Source: an uncultured Mediterranea sp.
GTDB taxonomy: Bacteria > Bacteroidota > Bacteroidia > Bacteroidales > Bacteroidaceae
Reading direction: 5' to 3'
DNA length: 64,000 nt
NCBI GenBank assembly: GCA_945641355.1
Contig: CALZEQ010000007.1
Coordinates: forward strand, 25,170 to 89,169
Shown: in pieces, positions 10,622 to 21,003 of the stretch
Position numbering within the stretch: the first letter of the stretch is position 1
How the letters are laid out: each line of letters opens with the position of its first letter
Translations under genes and position numbers: made by a program
Notes under the pieces: model-generated
Told to the model about the DNA's origin: nothing
Databases searched by the model: none
Seen by the model: the letters and a program-made list of their open reading frames with translations, nothing else

Positions 10622-11908
10622 ATGATGACAGATACCGAAAGACAACAGATTATCGCTTTGGTGAAGTCCGAAGTTATACCGGCCATCGGGTGTACCGAGC
10701 CGATTGCCGTTGCCTTGTGCGTTGCCAAGGCTACCGAGATGCTGGGTTGCCGGCCGGAGAAGGTTACCCTTCAGCTGAGTGCCAACATTCTGAAGAATGC
10801 CATGGGGGTAGGCATTCCCGGCACAGGCATGATTGGGCTGCCCATTGCCGTGGCGTTGGGTGCCTTGATAGGCAAGTCCGCCTATCAGCTGGAGGTGCTG
10901 AAGGATAGCACGCCCGAGGCTGTAGAGGCCGGCAGACGCTTCATCGACGAAAAGCGCATCCACATAGCCCTGAAGGATGGTATCTCCGAGAAACTCTATA
11001 TCGAGGTGTGCTGCGAGGCAGGTGCAGACAAGGCTACGGCCATCATTGCCGGCGGACACACCTCTTTTGTCTACGAAGAGCGAAACGGCGAGGTGCTGCT
11101 CAATCGGCAGGCTGCCTCCGCTGAGTCGGCCGAAGCCGCACCACTCGACCTCAATCTCCGCAAGGTGTACGATTTCGCCCTGACGGCGCCACTCGACGAG
11201 ATACGCTTCATTCTGGAGACCGCCCGCCTGAACAAGGCTGCTGCCGAGCAGTCCTTCCAAGCCGACTACGGACACGGACTGGGCAAGATGCTGCGCGGAG
11301 CCTACGAGCACAAGGTGATGGGCGACAGTGTCTTTTCGCACATCCTCTCCTATACGTCGGGCGCGTGCGATGCCCGTATGGCGGGTGCCATGATACCGGT
11401 GATGAGCAACTCGGGCAGCGGCAACCAGGGCATATCGGCTACCATGCCCGTGGTGGTGTATGCCGAGGAGAACGGCAAGAGCGAGGAGGAACTGATACGT
11501 GCCTTGATGCTGAGCCACCTCACCGTCATCTATATCAAGCAGAGTCTGGGGCGTCTCTCGGCCCTGTGCGGATGTGTGGTGGCGGCTACCGGTTCCAGTT
11601 GCGGCATCACCTACCTGATGGGAGGCTCCTTCCGGCAGATATGCTACGCTGTGCAGAACATGATAGCCAACCTGACGGGCATGATTTGTGACGGAGCCAA
11701 GCCCAGTTGTGCACTGAAGGTGACCACGGGTGTCTCTACCGCTGTCCTCTCGGCCATCATGGCCATGGAGAACCGCTACGTCACTTCGGTAGAGGGTATC
11801 ATCGACGAGGATGTAGATCAGAGCATACGCAACCTCACGAAGATAGGTTCGCAAGGCATGAACGAGACCGACCGCCTGGTGCTGCAGATCATGACGCAGA
11901 AGCAGTAG
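10622..11908 (+). CDS. L-cysteine desulfidase / UPF0597 (serine dehydratase alpha-like) family protein
   Basis: VIPAIGCTEPIAVALCVAKA, NAMGVGIPGTGMIGLPIAVALGALIG, PVMSNSGSGNQGISATMPV, CDGAKPSCALKV motifs. Confidence 0.88.
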   Translation: MMTDTERQQIIALVKSEVIPAIGCTEPIAVALCVAKATEMLGCRPEKVTLQLSANILKNAMGVGIPGTGMIGLPIAVALGALIGKSAYQLEVLKDSTPEAVEAGRRFIDEKRIHIALKDGISEKLYIEVCCEAGADKATAIIAGGHTSFVYEERNGEVLLNRQAASAESAEAAPLDLNLRKVYDFALTAPLDEIRFILETARLNKAAAEQSFQADYGHGLGKMLRGAYEHKVMGDSVFSHILSYTSGACDARMAGAMIPVMSNSGSGNQGISATMPVVVYAEENGKSEEELIRALMLSHLTVIYIKQSLGRLSALCGCVVAATGSSCGITYLMGGSFRQICYAVQNMIANLTGMICDGAKPSCALKVTTGVSTAVLSAIMAMENRYVTSVEGIIDEDVDQSIRNLTKIGSQGMNETDRLVLQIMTQKQ

Positions 11909-11923
11909 GCCTACTTATCAGAA

Positions 11924-11982
11924 CAGGACAGCCAGGGCTGAAATCCGATATCCGGACCTCAGCTCTGGCTGTCCTGTTTTTG
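11924..11982 (+). terminator. Rho-independent terminator
   Basis: caggacagccagggctga / tcagctctggctgtcctg long stem followed by tttttgtt. Confidence 0.8.
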
Positions 11983-12016
11983 TTACCTTTTGGCTCAGTA
12001 GAGTGATGGCAAGCGT

Positions 12017-12589
12017 TTATTCGCAGCAGCCGCCCTCGCAGTCACATCCGCTGCCGCAGTCGCCTCCACAGCCTCCACAATGTCCACCGCAGCCTCCGCT
12101 CATCATGCGGGCAGCCTCGGCCAGTTCCTCGTTGGTGGCCGGACGGCTCTCTACCACTTCGCCCACGAAGTTCAGGTCGCAGCCTGCCAGAGGATGATTC
12201 ATATCCATCACCACCACATCCGGCTTCACCTCCACTACGCTGCCGTTCACCCGCTGTCCTTCGCTGGTCATCAGCGGCACGATGGCTCCCTCCGTGATGC
12301 GTTCGCTGTCAAACTTGCCGTCAATCAGGAATATCTCGCGCGGAAGGTCCAGCACATGCTCTTCGTCGTACTCTCCGTAGGCATCGGCAGCCTTGATGAC
12401 AAAGTCGAAACGTGCCCCTTTCTCCAGTCCTTGCAGTTCGGCTTCAAAGGGTTCCAACGTCATTCCCAAGCCAGAGATGAACTGGAAGGGGTGTGCGGCA
12501 GTTGCCTCTTCGGCAAACTCTTTCTCTCCATCTTCGATGGTATATAGCTTATAGGCTACAGTGATGTACTTGTTGTTCGTTGTCTCCAT
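12017..12589 (-). CDS. slyD: FKBP-type peptidyl-prolyl isomerase, SlyD-like, with Cys/Gly-rich C-terminal tail
   Basis: YKLYTIEDGEKEFAEEATAAHPFQFISGLGMTLEPFEAELQGLEKGARFDFVI; DMNHPLAGCDLNFVGEV; tail GGCGGHCGGCGGDCGSGCDCEGGCCE. Confidence 0.92.
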   Translation of the reverse strand: METTNNKYITVAYKLYTIEDGEKEFAEEATAAHPFQFISGLGMTLEPFEAELQGLEKGARFDFVIKAADAYGEYDEEHVLDLPREIFLIDGKFDSERITEGAIVPLMTSEGQRVNGSVVEVKPDVVVMDMNHPLAGCDLNFVGEVVESRPATNEELAEAARMMSGGCGGHCGGCGGDCGSGCDCEGGCCE

Positions 12590-12806
12590 TCACAATTGTT
12601 TTATTGATTACTCATGAGATATTGTCGCTGCAAATGTACGCCAAAGATGTGGATTATGCAAATTCTCTATCCGGCAGTGAGGTTGTCTGCAAACTCATCC
12701 ACACTTTTGCCCCGTGATACCACATCCAGATATTTCCCTGTGTTGGCACGAAATTCTCTGCTGCTAATTCCTATCATAACATTATTCCTTTTTAGAATAC
12801 ACCACA

Positions 12807-12877
12807 AAAGATAGTGCAAATCGAGTGCAGAATCACCAAGCTTGCTTGGGTGTTATGCCGAGATGCAGCTTATCTTA
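12807..12877. repeat. Intergenic structured repeat, copy A
   Basis: aaagatagtgcaaatcgagtgcag-[caccaagc ttg cttgggtg]-ttatgccgagatgcagcttatctta; shares its outer frame with copies at 43320 and 53261. Confidence 0.75.
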
Positions 12878-13012
12878 TCTTATCAAAAGATAGTCTTTTT
12901 CGGGTTGCTATTGCTTGCTGGATACCGAAAGACATTTTTGTGAACGGTACTAACCACCCATGAGAGGGAAAAAGTGGATAACCGCACTTGAAAGAATGAT
13001 TTTTCGATAAAG

Positions 13013-13043
13013 TTTGGCGGTTTTGAGAAAGGTATTATATTTG
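13013..13043 (+). promoter_or_regulatory. Bacteroidetes-type promoter of the toxin-antitoxin operon
   Basis: TTTG (13013-13016), 19 nt spacer, TATATTTG (13036-13043); ATG at 13081. Confidence 0.65.
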
Positions 13044-13080
13044 TGTACTGATTTTGGTACACAATATAAACGTAAAAGTG

Positions 13081-13341
13081 ATGGCAGTCATTCAGATTAC
13101 GTCAAGAGAATTTCGGGAGAAGCAGGCATCTATGTTTGCACTCGCCGACAATGGAGAACAGTTGGTAATCAGGCGCAAGGGAAAGGTCTCCTATATGCTG
13201 ACCCATGTTTACGAAGAGGATGTTGTCCTTTCTCCGGAGCTTGAAGAGAGACTCGAAGAGAGTCGCAGGCAATACAGGGAGGGCAATGTCACGACTTGCA
13301 CTACAAAGGAGGAACTTAACAGATTCTTGGAAGCACTATGA
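13081..13341 (+). CDS. Phd/YefM-like antitoxin
   Basis: MAVIQITSREFREKQASMFALADNGEQLVIRRKGKVSYMLTHV; overlaps downstream toxin by ATGA. Confidence 0.8.
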   Translation: MAVIQITSREFREKQASMFALADNGEQLVIRRKGKVSYMLTHVYEEDVVLSPELEERLEESRRQYREGNVTTCTTKEELNRFLEAL

Positions 13342-13598
13342 GCCTGTATAAGATTGAATTTACCCCAATAGCGATAAAAAGTGTTTCGAAATACAAGAAA
13401 TCCAATCCAGTGCAGTATAAGAAACTCGTCAAGCTGCTTAATGAGTTGATGGAGCATCCGGGGACAGGGACGGGACACCCCGAACCACTTAAATCAGGCG
13501 ATTTGATAACCTATTCCAGAAGAATATCAAAAAATGACCGCTTAATTTATGACATATATGAAGAACCCGTTGGCGGAATTAAGTACGCACTAACTTAA
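13338..13598 (+). CDS. Txe/YoeB-family mRNA interferase toxin
   Basis: 86 aa; YKIEFTPIAIKSVSKYKKSNPVQYKKLVKLLNELMEHPGTGTGHPEPLKSGDLITYSRRISKNDRLIYDIYE. Confidence 0.9.
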   Translation: MSLYKIEFTPIAIKSVSKYKKSNPVQYKKLVKLLNELMEHPGTGTGHPEPLKSGDLITYSRRISKNDRLIYDIYEEPVGGIKYALT

Positions 13599-13607
13599 TT
13601 CCGCCAA
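13570..13607. repeat. Perfect 14-bp inverted repeat overlapping the toxin stop codon
   Basis: ttggcggaattaag (13570-13583) / cttaattccgccaa (13594-13607), 10-nt loop. Confidence 0.85.
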
Positions 13608-13673
13608 TGGGTATGAAGAGAAAGTTACCGTGTTGGTCTTGACTGTAGGGGGGCGAAATGAGGTTCGTCACGA

Positions 13674-13716
13674 CTCTTCCTCGGGAGGAAAACAGAATTT
13701 CCTCCCGAAGAAGAGG
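13674..13716 (-). terminator. Strong hairpin downstream of the GH43 operon
   Basis: ctcttcctcgggaggaaa acagaa tttcctcccgaagaagag; no clear T-tract, so terminator role is tentative. Confidence 0.5.
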
Positions 13717-13726
13717 AATGAAGGGT

Positions 13727-15190
13727 TTATTGGTTGCGGAAATTCCACTTCGAGTTGTCAGAGTGGAAGTCGTACTCGGCCAGGGTAGGGGTGCTGTCGC
13801 CGATGGAGTAGAGCACGTACTTGGTGTTGATGCCTTCGCGGCCGGGGATGGCCTTGGGCAGCAGGCGGAATGTGCCGTCGGTGAGCTGCTCGATGCGCCA
13901 CAGCTGTTCGGGTGCTCCGCTGAAGGTGGGCACGGTGGTCACCTCCAGCTGCTCGGTAGCGGCCAGTGCGCGTTCGGTTCCTTCTATCACAATCTTGTAG
14001 TAGGGGCCTCCTAAGTAGCCGCCGGCTTCGGGTACAGCTGTGATGGTCCAGCGTTGATGCGGACGGAACATGTAGTCGCCGATGCGTACGTCAATGCCCT
14101 CCTTCGGCCAGGTGTCGATGACGTCGGACAGCTTCTGGTTCTCTACAGGTACAATGGGATCCTCCGGCTTGATGCGCCACCAGGCCTGACGGTCCTGCGG
14201 GATGCGCACAAAGTCAACAGCTAACTCCAGGGCATAACCTCGCCGCTCTGACTCTATCTCGTAGGTACCCTCCTTGAACCGCTCTCCGGCTACGGGCCAG
14301 TCGTTCTTCCACAGCAACGGGCGGATGGCCAGCACGCTGCGTCCTCCCATGTCGAAATCGGCTTCCCAGTGGAACGACATCACTTCTACGCCTTCGTCGA
14401 TGACGGTGCGGCCGAAGTGTCCGGCACCAGCCTTGCGGTCGCCGGCTGCCACTACCATCTTGCCGCCGCCTTCCAGCATGTCGCGTCCTACATTATCTAT
14501 ATAGGGACCTGTCACCTGGCGCGAACGTCCTACCACGATGTTGTACGTCGAGTTCACCCCGTCGCAGCAGGTGCCGTGTGTGCCCAGCAGGTAGTACCAG
14601 CCGTTGCGGTAGAGCAGGTCGGTGGCTTCGCAGTCGATGGCGATGTCCTTCTCTTTGTTTCCCTCTACCCGCTTGCCTGTCTTCGGGTCAATCTCTATCA
14701 GACGAATGAATCCGAAGTAGGTGCCGTAGGACACCCAAAGGCGGCCGGTGGTAGGATCCAACAGCAGGCCGGGGTCGATGGCATCGTTGTCCTCCAGTCC
14801 GTCGGAAGCACATACCTCGATAGGTTCGGTAAATTGGAAGTCAGGCGATTGCGGATCCAGCGTCTTGTTCCACATGGTCAGGATGCGTCCGTTGTGTCCG
14901 CCTCCCAGTCCGCCTCCAGTAGCACCATATATGATAAGGTAGCGGTCGCCAATCTTCAGGGCATCAGGGGCGGCACCTCCGCCGGGACGTACGGCTCCAC
15001 CTTTCCAGCTCCATCCGTCTTCCGATATCAGTCCGCCTCCGCCGGTGCCGAAGGTGTAGTATTTGCCGTCACATTCGGCAATGGTCGATGGGTCGTGAAT
15101 ATAGGGCTGTCCTACCTGTGCCCGTGTGTGGGATGCCAGCATCAGTGCGGCCAAGGCCGATGCGCTTGCAATGATATGTTGTAGTTTCAT
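13727..15190 (-). CDS. GH43 family glycosidase (arabinanase/arabinosidase-like)
   Basis: QVGQPYIHDPSTIAECDGKYYTFGTGGGGLISEDG; DAIDPGLLLDPTTGRLWVSYGTYFGFIRLIEID; DCEATDLLYRNGWYYLLGT. Confidence 0.88.
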   Translation of the reverse strand: MKLQHIIASASALAALMLASHTRAQVGQPYIHDPSTIAECDGKYYTFGTGGGGLISEDGWSWKGGAVRPGGGAAPDALKIGDRYLIIYGATGGGLGGGHNGRILTMWNKTLDPQSPDFQFTEPIEVCASDGLEDNDAIDPGLLLDPTTGRLWVSYGTYFGFIRLIEIDPKTGKRVEGNKEKDIAIDCEATDLLYRNGWYYLLGTHGTCCDGVNSTYNIVVGRSRQVTGPYIDNVGRDMLEGGGKMVVAAGDRKAGAGHFGRTVIDEGVEVMSFHWEADFDMGGRSVLAIRPLLWKNDWPVAGERFKEGTYEIESERRGYALELAVDFVRIPQDRQAWWRIKPEDPIVPVENQKLSDVIDTWPKEGIDVRIGDYMFRPHQRWTITAVPEAGGYLGGPYYKIVIEGTERALAATEQLEVTTVPTFSGAPEQLWRIEQLTDGTFRLLPKAIPGREGINTKYVLYSIGDSTPTLAEYDFHSDNSKWNFRNQ

Positions 15191-15204
15191 GATTTTCAGA
15201 ATGT

Positions 15205-15876
15205 TTATTGGATGGATAAATTGGTTACAGCGTTCCCCTTCTCGTCGATGAAGCGGACGCAGAAGTCGCTCATGCCGGGTCCGTTGATGACGGCTCCCCG
15301 CAACACGTTACGCCCCTGTTTCAGGGTGAGGCGTGCCGATGTGCAGTCGTCCTTCACCATGCGGCGGTCGCCCGACAGCAAGACGGCCTCTTCGCCATTG
15401 AGCCACCACATGGATGCCGAGTTGGAGCCTACGGCCAAGCGTACGGTCTGTTCCTGTGGCGAGTCAATCACCGTCACCGCCCAGAACAGTACACCATACA
15501 TCTGCTTGTTCAATCCGGTAGCCAGTCGGAACAGCTTGACATTGAATAGCTTGCTGTCCATGGCGTGCCAGGTCAGCTTCTGCTTGCCCACCTTCACCTT
15601 CTGTCCGTCTTTGGGCAGCAGGGTGAACTGTTCCTTGAAGTATTCGGTATAGAAGGCTTCGCGCAGGTAGCTGTCGGTGAATACCGTGTTGCTTCGGTTG
15701 GGCTTGTCAATCGGTTCCAGCAGCATCCAGCGGCGGATGAATCCGTCGTTGTCCGGCGTGGCCGCATCGGCGGTTGCCGGGCTGAAGTATTGGTCCAGGG
15801 TAGGGCCTCCCGTCTGTGCCCTGCCGGTGAGGCAAAGCAGTGTCAACAATAGGAAAGTCAGTCGATAAGTTCTCAT
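15205..15876 (-). CDS. Secreted beta-sandwich-like accessory protein of unknown function (carbohydrate esterase-associated)
   Basis: Signal peptide; 223 aa; SASMWWLNGEEAVLLSGDRRMVKDDCTSARLTLKQGRNVLRGAVINGPG resembles non-catalytic modules of acetylxylan esterase-type proteins. Confidence 0.55.
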   Translation of the reverse strand: MRTYRLTFLLLTLLCLTGRAQTGGPTLDQYFSPATADAATPDNDGFIRRWMLLEPIDKPNRSNTVFTDSYLREAFYTEYFKEQFTLLPKDGQKVKVGKQKLTWHAMDSKLFNVKLFRLATGLNKQMYGVLFWAVTVIDSPQEQTVRLAVGSNSASMWWLNGEEAVLLSGDRRMVKDDCTSARLTLKQGRNVLRGAVINGPGMSDFCVRFIDEKGNAVTNLSIQ

Positions 15877-15912
15877 ACATTATTACGAATTAAAAAGGTG
15901 GATACATGGGGG

Positions 15913-18443
<2,531 letters not shown>

Positions 18444-18464
18444 GCGGACATTCTAAACTTATAT

Positions 18465-19139
18465 CTATATGTACAGTAGGGCTGCGTCGGGGATGATGAT
18501 TTCACCTCGGCGCAGTTCTATTTTGCCTTGCAACTGCATGTTGTTTAGTGTCTTGGAGATGCCGGTGCGGGTGTCGTTGACAATCTGTGCCAAATCTTCC
18601 ATCCGAATCTTTATCTCCTTGCGGCCGGCGGACGGACGCTCCAGATGCAGGCGGATGAAACGCAGAATACGTTCTTCCGACGAAATGCTGTGGTAGTTGT
18701 GGTTCCATACCCGCCTGTTCAGCACTTGGGCGCGGTTGCTCAGGATATTGAGATAGTTGAGGCAGAATATGTCGTACTTGAAGAGTTCGTTCATGGCAAA
18801 CGACTTGTCGATGGTGACCGTATGGGCTTCTCCGCAGCTGTGATAGGTGGCTACGTAATGGGTATCCATGCCGAAAAGCGATTGGGGCTCAATCAGATAG
18901 GGTGCCTGAAAGTATTCCGTTACGTTGTACAGACCGTCAGAAGAGACTGTGGTAGCCGTTACCTCTCCTTTCAGCAGAAACAGCAACTGACGGCACGGCG
19001 TGAGGGATTGTGCCAGAAGCGTATGGTCCTTGTGCTTGGCAAAGTGAAATTTGACTTTCCCTAAGATGTGTGTTAAGTCTTCTTGGCCCAGTCCTTGGAA
19101 AAGTGGCAGTTGCAGTAAGGTATCGAACATGGTATCCAT
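18465..19139 (-). CDS. Crp/Fnr family transcriptional regulator
   Basis: cNMP-binding-like N-terminus; C-terminal HTH EIKIRMEDLAQIVNDTRTGISKTLNNMQLQGKIELRRGEIII. Confidence 0.9.
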   Translation of the reverse strand: MDTMFDTLLQLPLFQGLGQEDLTHILGKVKFHFAKHKDHTLLAQSLTPCRQLLFLLKGEVTATTVSSDGLYNVTEYFQAPYLIEPQSLFGMDTHYVATYHSCGEAHTVTIDKSFAMNELFKYDIFCLNYLNILSNRAQVLNRRVWNHNYHSISSEERILRFIRLHLERPSAGRKEIKIRMEDLAQIVNDTRTGISKTLNNMQLQGKIELRRGEIIIPDAALLYI

Positions 19140-19385
19140 AGAGTTTTTGCTTTTATTGATACAACAAATGTACAGATAATTAAGAGCGGGGTGATATCGC
19201 GGGTTCGCTCTTTTTTGTTTTTTTATTAGTTACTAACGAATGTTGTCTATGCACCGATGCACCCGTTTCACATTAAAACTTTCGCTCCGAAAGTTCTAAA
19301 CCTGCGAGGCAGAAGTTTTAAAGAAAAGCACGAGAGGTTTTAAACTTGTTTTTTGGTTGTGGCTTGACGAAATGGGTCAATATGG

Positions 19386-19493
19386 GTGAACCGATATCCT
19401 ATCGGCATCCAGACATTCGAGAAGATCGGAGAGGGTGACTACCTGTATGTAGACAAGACGGCGTTGGTGTACCAGATGCCGACTGGAATATAA
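19386..19493 (+). pseudogene. Remnant of the N-terminus of an AAA-ATPase-like/DUF1703 family protein
   Basis: Frame reads RYPIGIQTFEKIGEGDYLYVDKTALVYQMPTGI*, matching the family start (YPIGIQxFEKLRxGGYxYVDKTAL), then stops. Confidence 0.75.
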
Positions 19494-19578
19494 AGGGTGA
19501 AAAATAGGAATTTCCTCTCGTTGATTTGTTTTTTTATACTACTTTTGCAAGTTGAAATAAAAATAGGAGGTCTAACGT

Positions 19579-20178
19579 ATGTTTTCAGATTTTAGTTGGC
19601 AGCAGATGACCAGTGCCTTTATCGTGCTGTTTGCTGTGATTGACATTATCGGTTCCATACCCATCATCATAGATTTGAAGGAGAAGGGTAAAGATGTGAA
19701 TGCCACCAAGGCCACGTTGATATCGTTTGCTTTGCTGGTGGGTTTCTTCTATGCGGGCGATATGCTGCTCAAGCTTTTCCATGTGGACATTGAGTCGTTT
19801 GCCGTAGCCGGCGCGTTCGTTATCTTCCTGCTGTCATTGGAGATGATTCTGGACATCGAAATCTTCAAGAATCAGGGCCCCATCAAGGAGGCCACTTTGG
19901 TGCCGCTGGTCTTTCCGCTATTGGCCGGTGCCGGAGCCTTCACCACACTGCTCTCCTTGCGTGCCGAGTATGCCAGCATCAACATCATCATTGCGCTGGT
20001 GCTCAATATGATTTGGGTCTATATCGTAGTGCGGCTTACGGGGCGGGTCGAACGCTTCCTGGGTAAGGGAGGCATCTATATCATCCGTAAGTTCTTCGGC
20101 ATCATCCTGCTGGCCATTTCGGTCCGTCTCTTCACCGCCAACATCACCCAGTTGCTTGAGTCTCTGCAGCAGGGCTGA
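19579..20178 (+). CDS. MarC family integral membrane protein
   Basis: FIVLFAVIDIIGSIPIIIDLKEKGKDVNATKATLISFALLVGFFYAGDMLL; FPLLAGAGAFTTLLSL. Confidence 0.92.
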   Translation: MFSDFSWQQMTSAFIVLFAVIDIIGSIPIIIDLKEKGKDVNATKATLISFALLVGFFYAGDMLLKLFHVDIESFAVAGAFVIFLLSLEMILDIEIFKNQGPIKEATLVPLVFPLLAGAGAFTTLLSLRAEYASINIIIALVLNMIWVYIVVRLTGRVERFLGKGGIYIIRKFFGIILLAISVRLFTANITQLLESLQQG

Positions 20179-20817
20179 TTCAGTATCGGATGCCTGTTCC
20201 GTCTCTTCCTCTTCGTCTTCCTCTTCGAAGGGGTCGGGGCGTTGCGGCCCTTGCTTCATGAAGGCTACCGCACATACAACACCTGCAACGGCACCGCTCA
20301 GATGTCCCTCCCACGACGTGGTGGCTTTGGCAAAGGTCGGGAACATGTTCCATACCAGTCCGCCGTACAGGAATGTAACCAGCAGTGAAATGGCCGTCAG
20401 GGGTACGTGACGGCGCAGTAGACCGCTGAAGAAGAGAAAGAAGGCCAGACCGTAGATGAGGCCGCTGGCTCCTACGTGCCAGCCCGGTTGGCCGATGACG
20501 AAAGTCAGCAGTCCGCACCCTATCCAGAGGGTAAAGAAAATGTACGACGCAATGCCCCGATAAAAATAGAAAAGGCACCACGACAGGAAGAAGAGTGGCA
20601 GGGTGTTGGCCATCAAATGGCGGTAACTGCTATGTATCAGCGGATGGGCAAAGATGCCGAACACACCCCGCTGCTCGCGCGGGTAGATACCCAGCCGGCA
20701 GAAGTCCCAATCCATGCCCGTCTCCAGAAATTTCAGCAGATAGAGCACGAACAACAGGAAGCAGGGAAATGCGGCTGCCAGGCAGATCCGCTGTAGGTCT
20801 TGTTTCATTTTTTGCAT
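19918..20817 (-). CDS. Rhomboid family intramembrane protease with long charged C-terminal tail
   Basis: HPLIHSSYRHLMANTLPLFFLSWCLFYFYRG; GWHVGASGLIYGLAFFLFFSG; SWEGHLSGAVAGVVCA. Tail overlaps marC antisense. Confidence 0.85.
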   Translation of the reverse strand: MQKMKQDLQRICLAAAFPCFLLFVLYLLKFLETGMDWDFCRLGIYPREQRGVFGIFAHPLIHSSYRHLMANTLPLFFLSWCLFYFYRGIASYIFFTLWIGCGLLTFVIGQPGWHVGASGLIYGLAFFLFFSGLLRRHVPLTAISLLVTFLYGGLVWNMFPTFAKATTSWEGHLSGAVAGVVCAVAFMKQGPQRPDPFEEEDEEEETEQASDTESALLQRLKQLGDVGGEETDRNGQQDDAEELTDDIDASLTQEAFDPPRKPHYDIDPNHIEHQRNDDVDAGILGTQGEQCGEGSGTGQ

Positions 20818-20908
20818 ACAAAGTTTCCTTTTTGCACTTTATATATTCGTTTCATGTTACAATACTACAGATTATTTACGGAAAATACGAAAAAAATCTG
20901 TTTTTATT

Positions 20909-20938
20909 TTTGATAGTAAGTATTAATTCGTAATTTTG
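20909..20938 (+). promoter_or_regulatory. Bacteroidetes-type promoter for the glucan operon
   Basis: TTTG (20909-20912), 18 nt spacer, TAATTTTG (20931-20938). Confidence 0.6.
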
Positions 20939-21003
20939 GGCATCGCTATCAGTGGGTGTGATGGCGTGAACCTGAATAATTAACCTTTAAATAATGCACA
21001 ACT

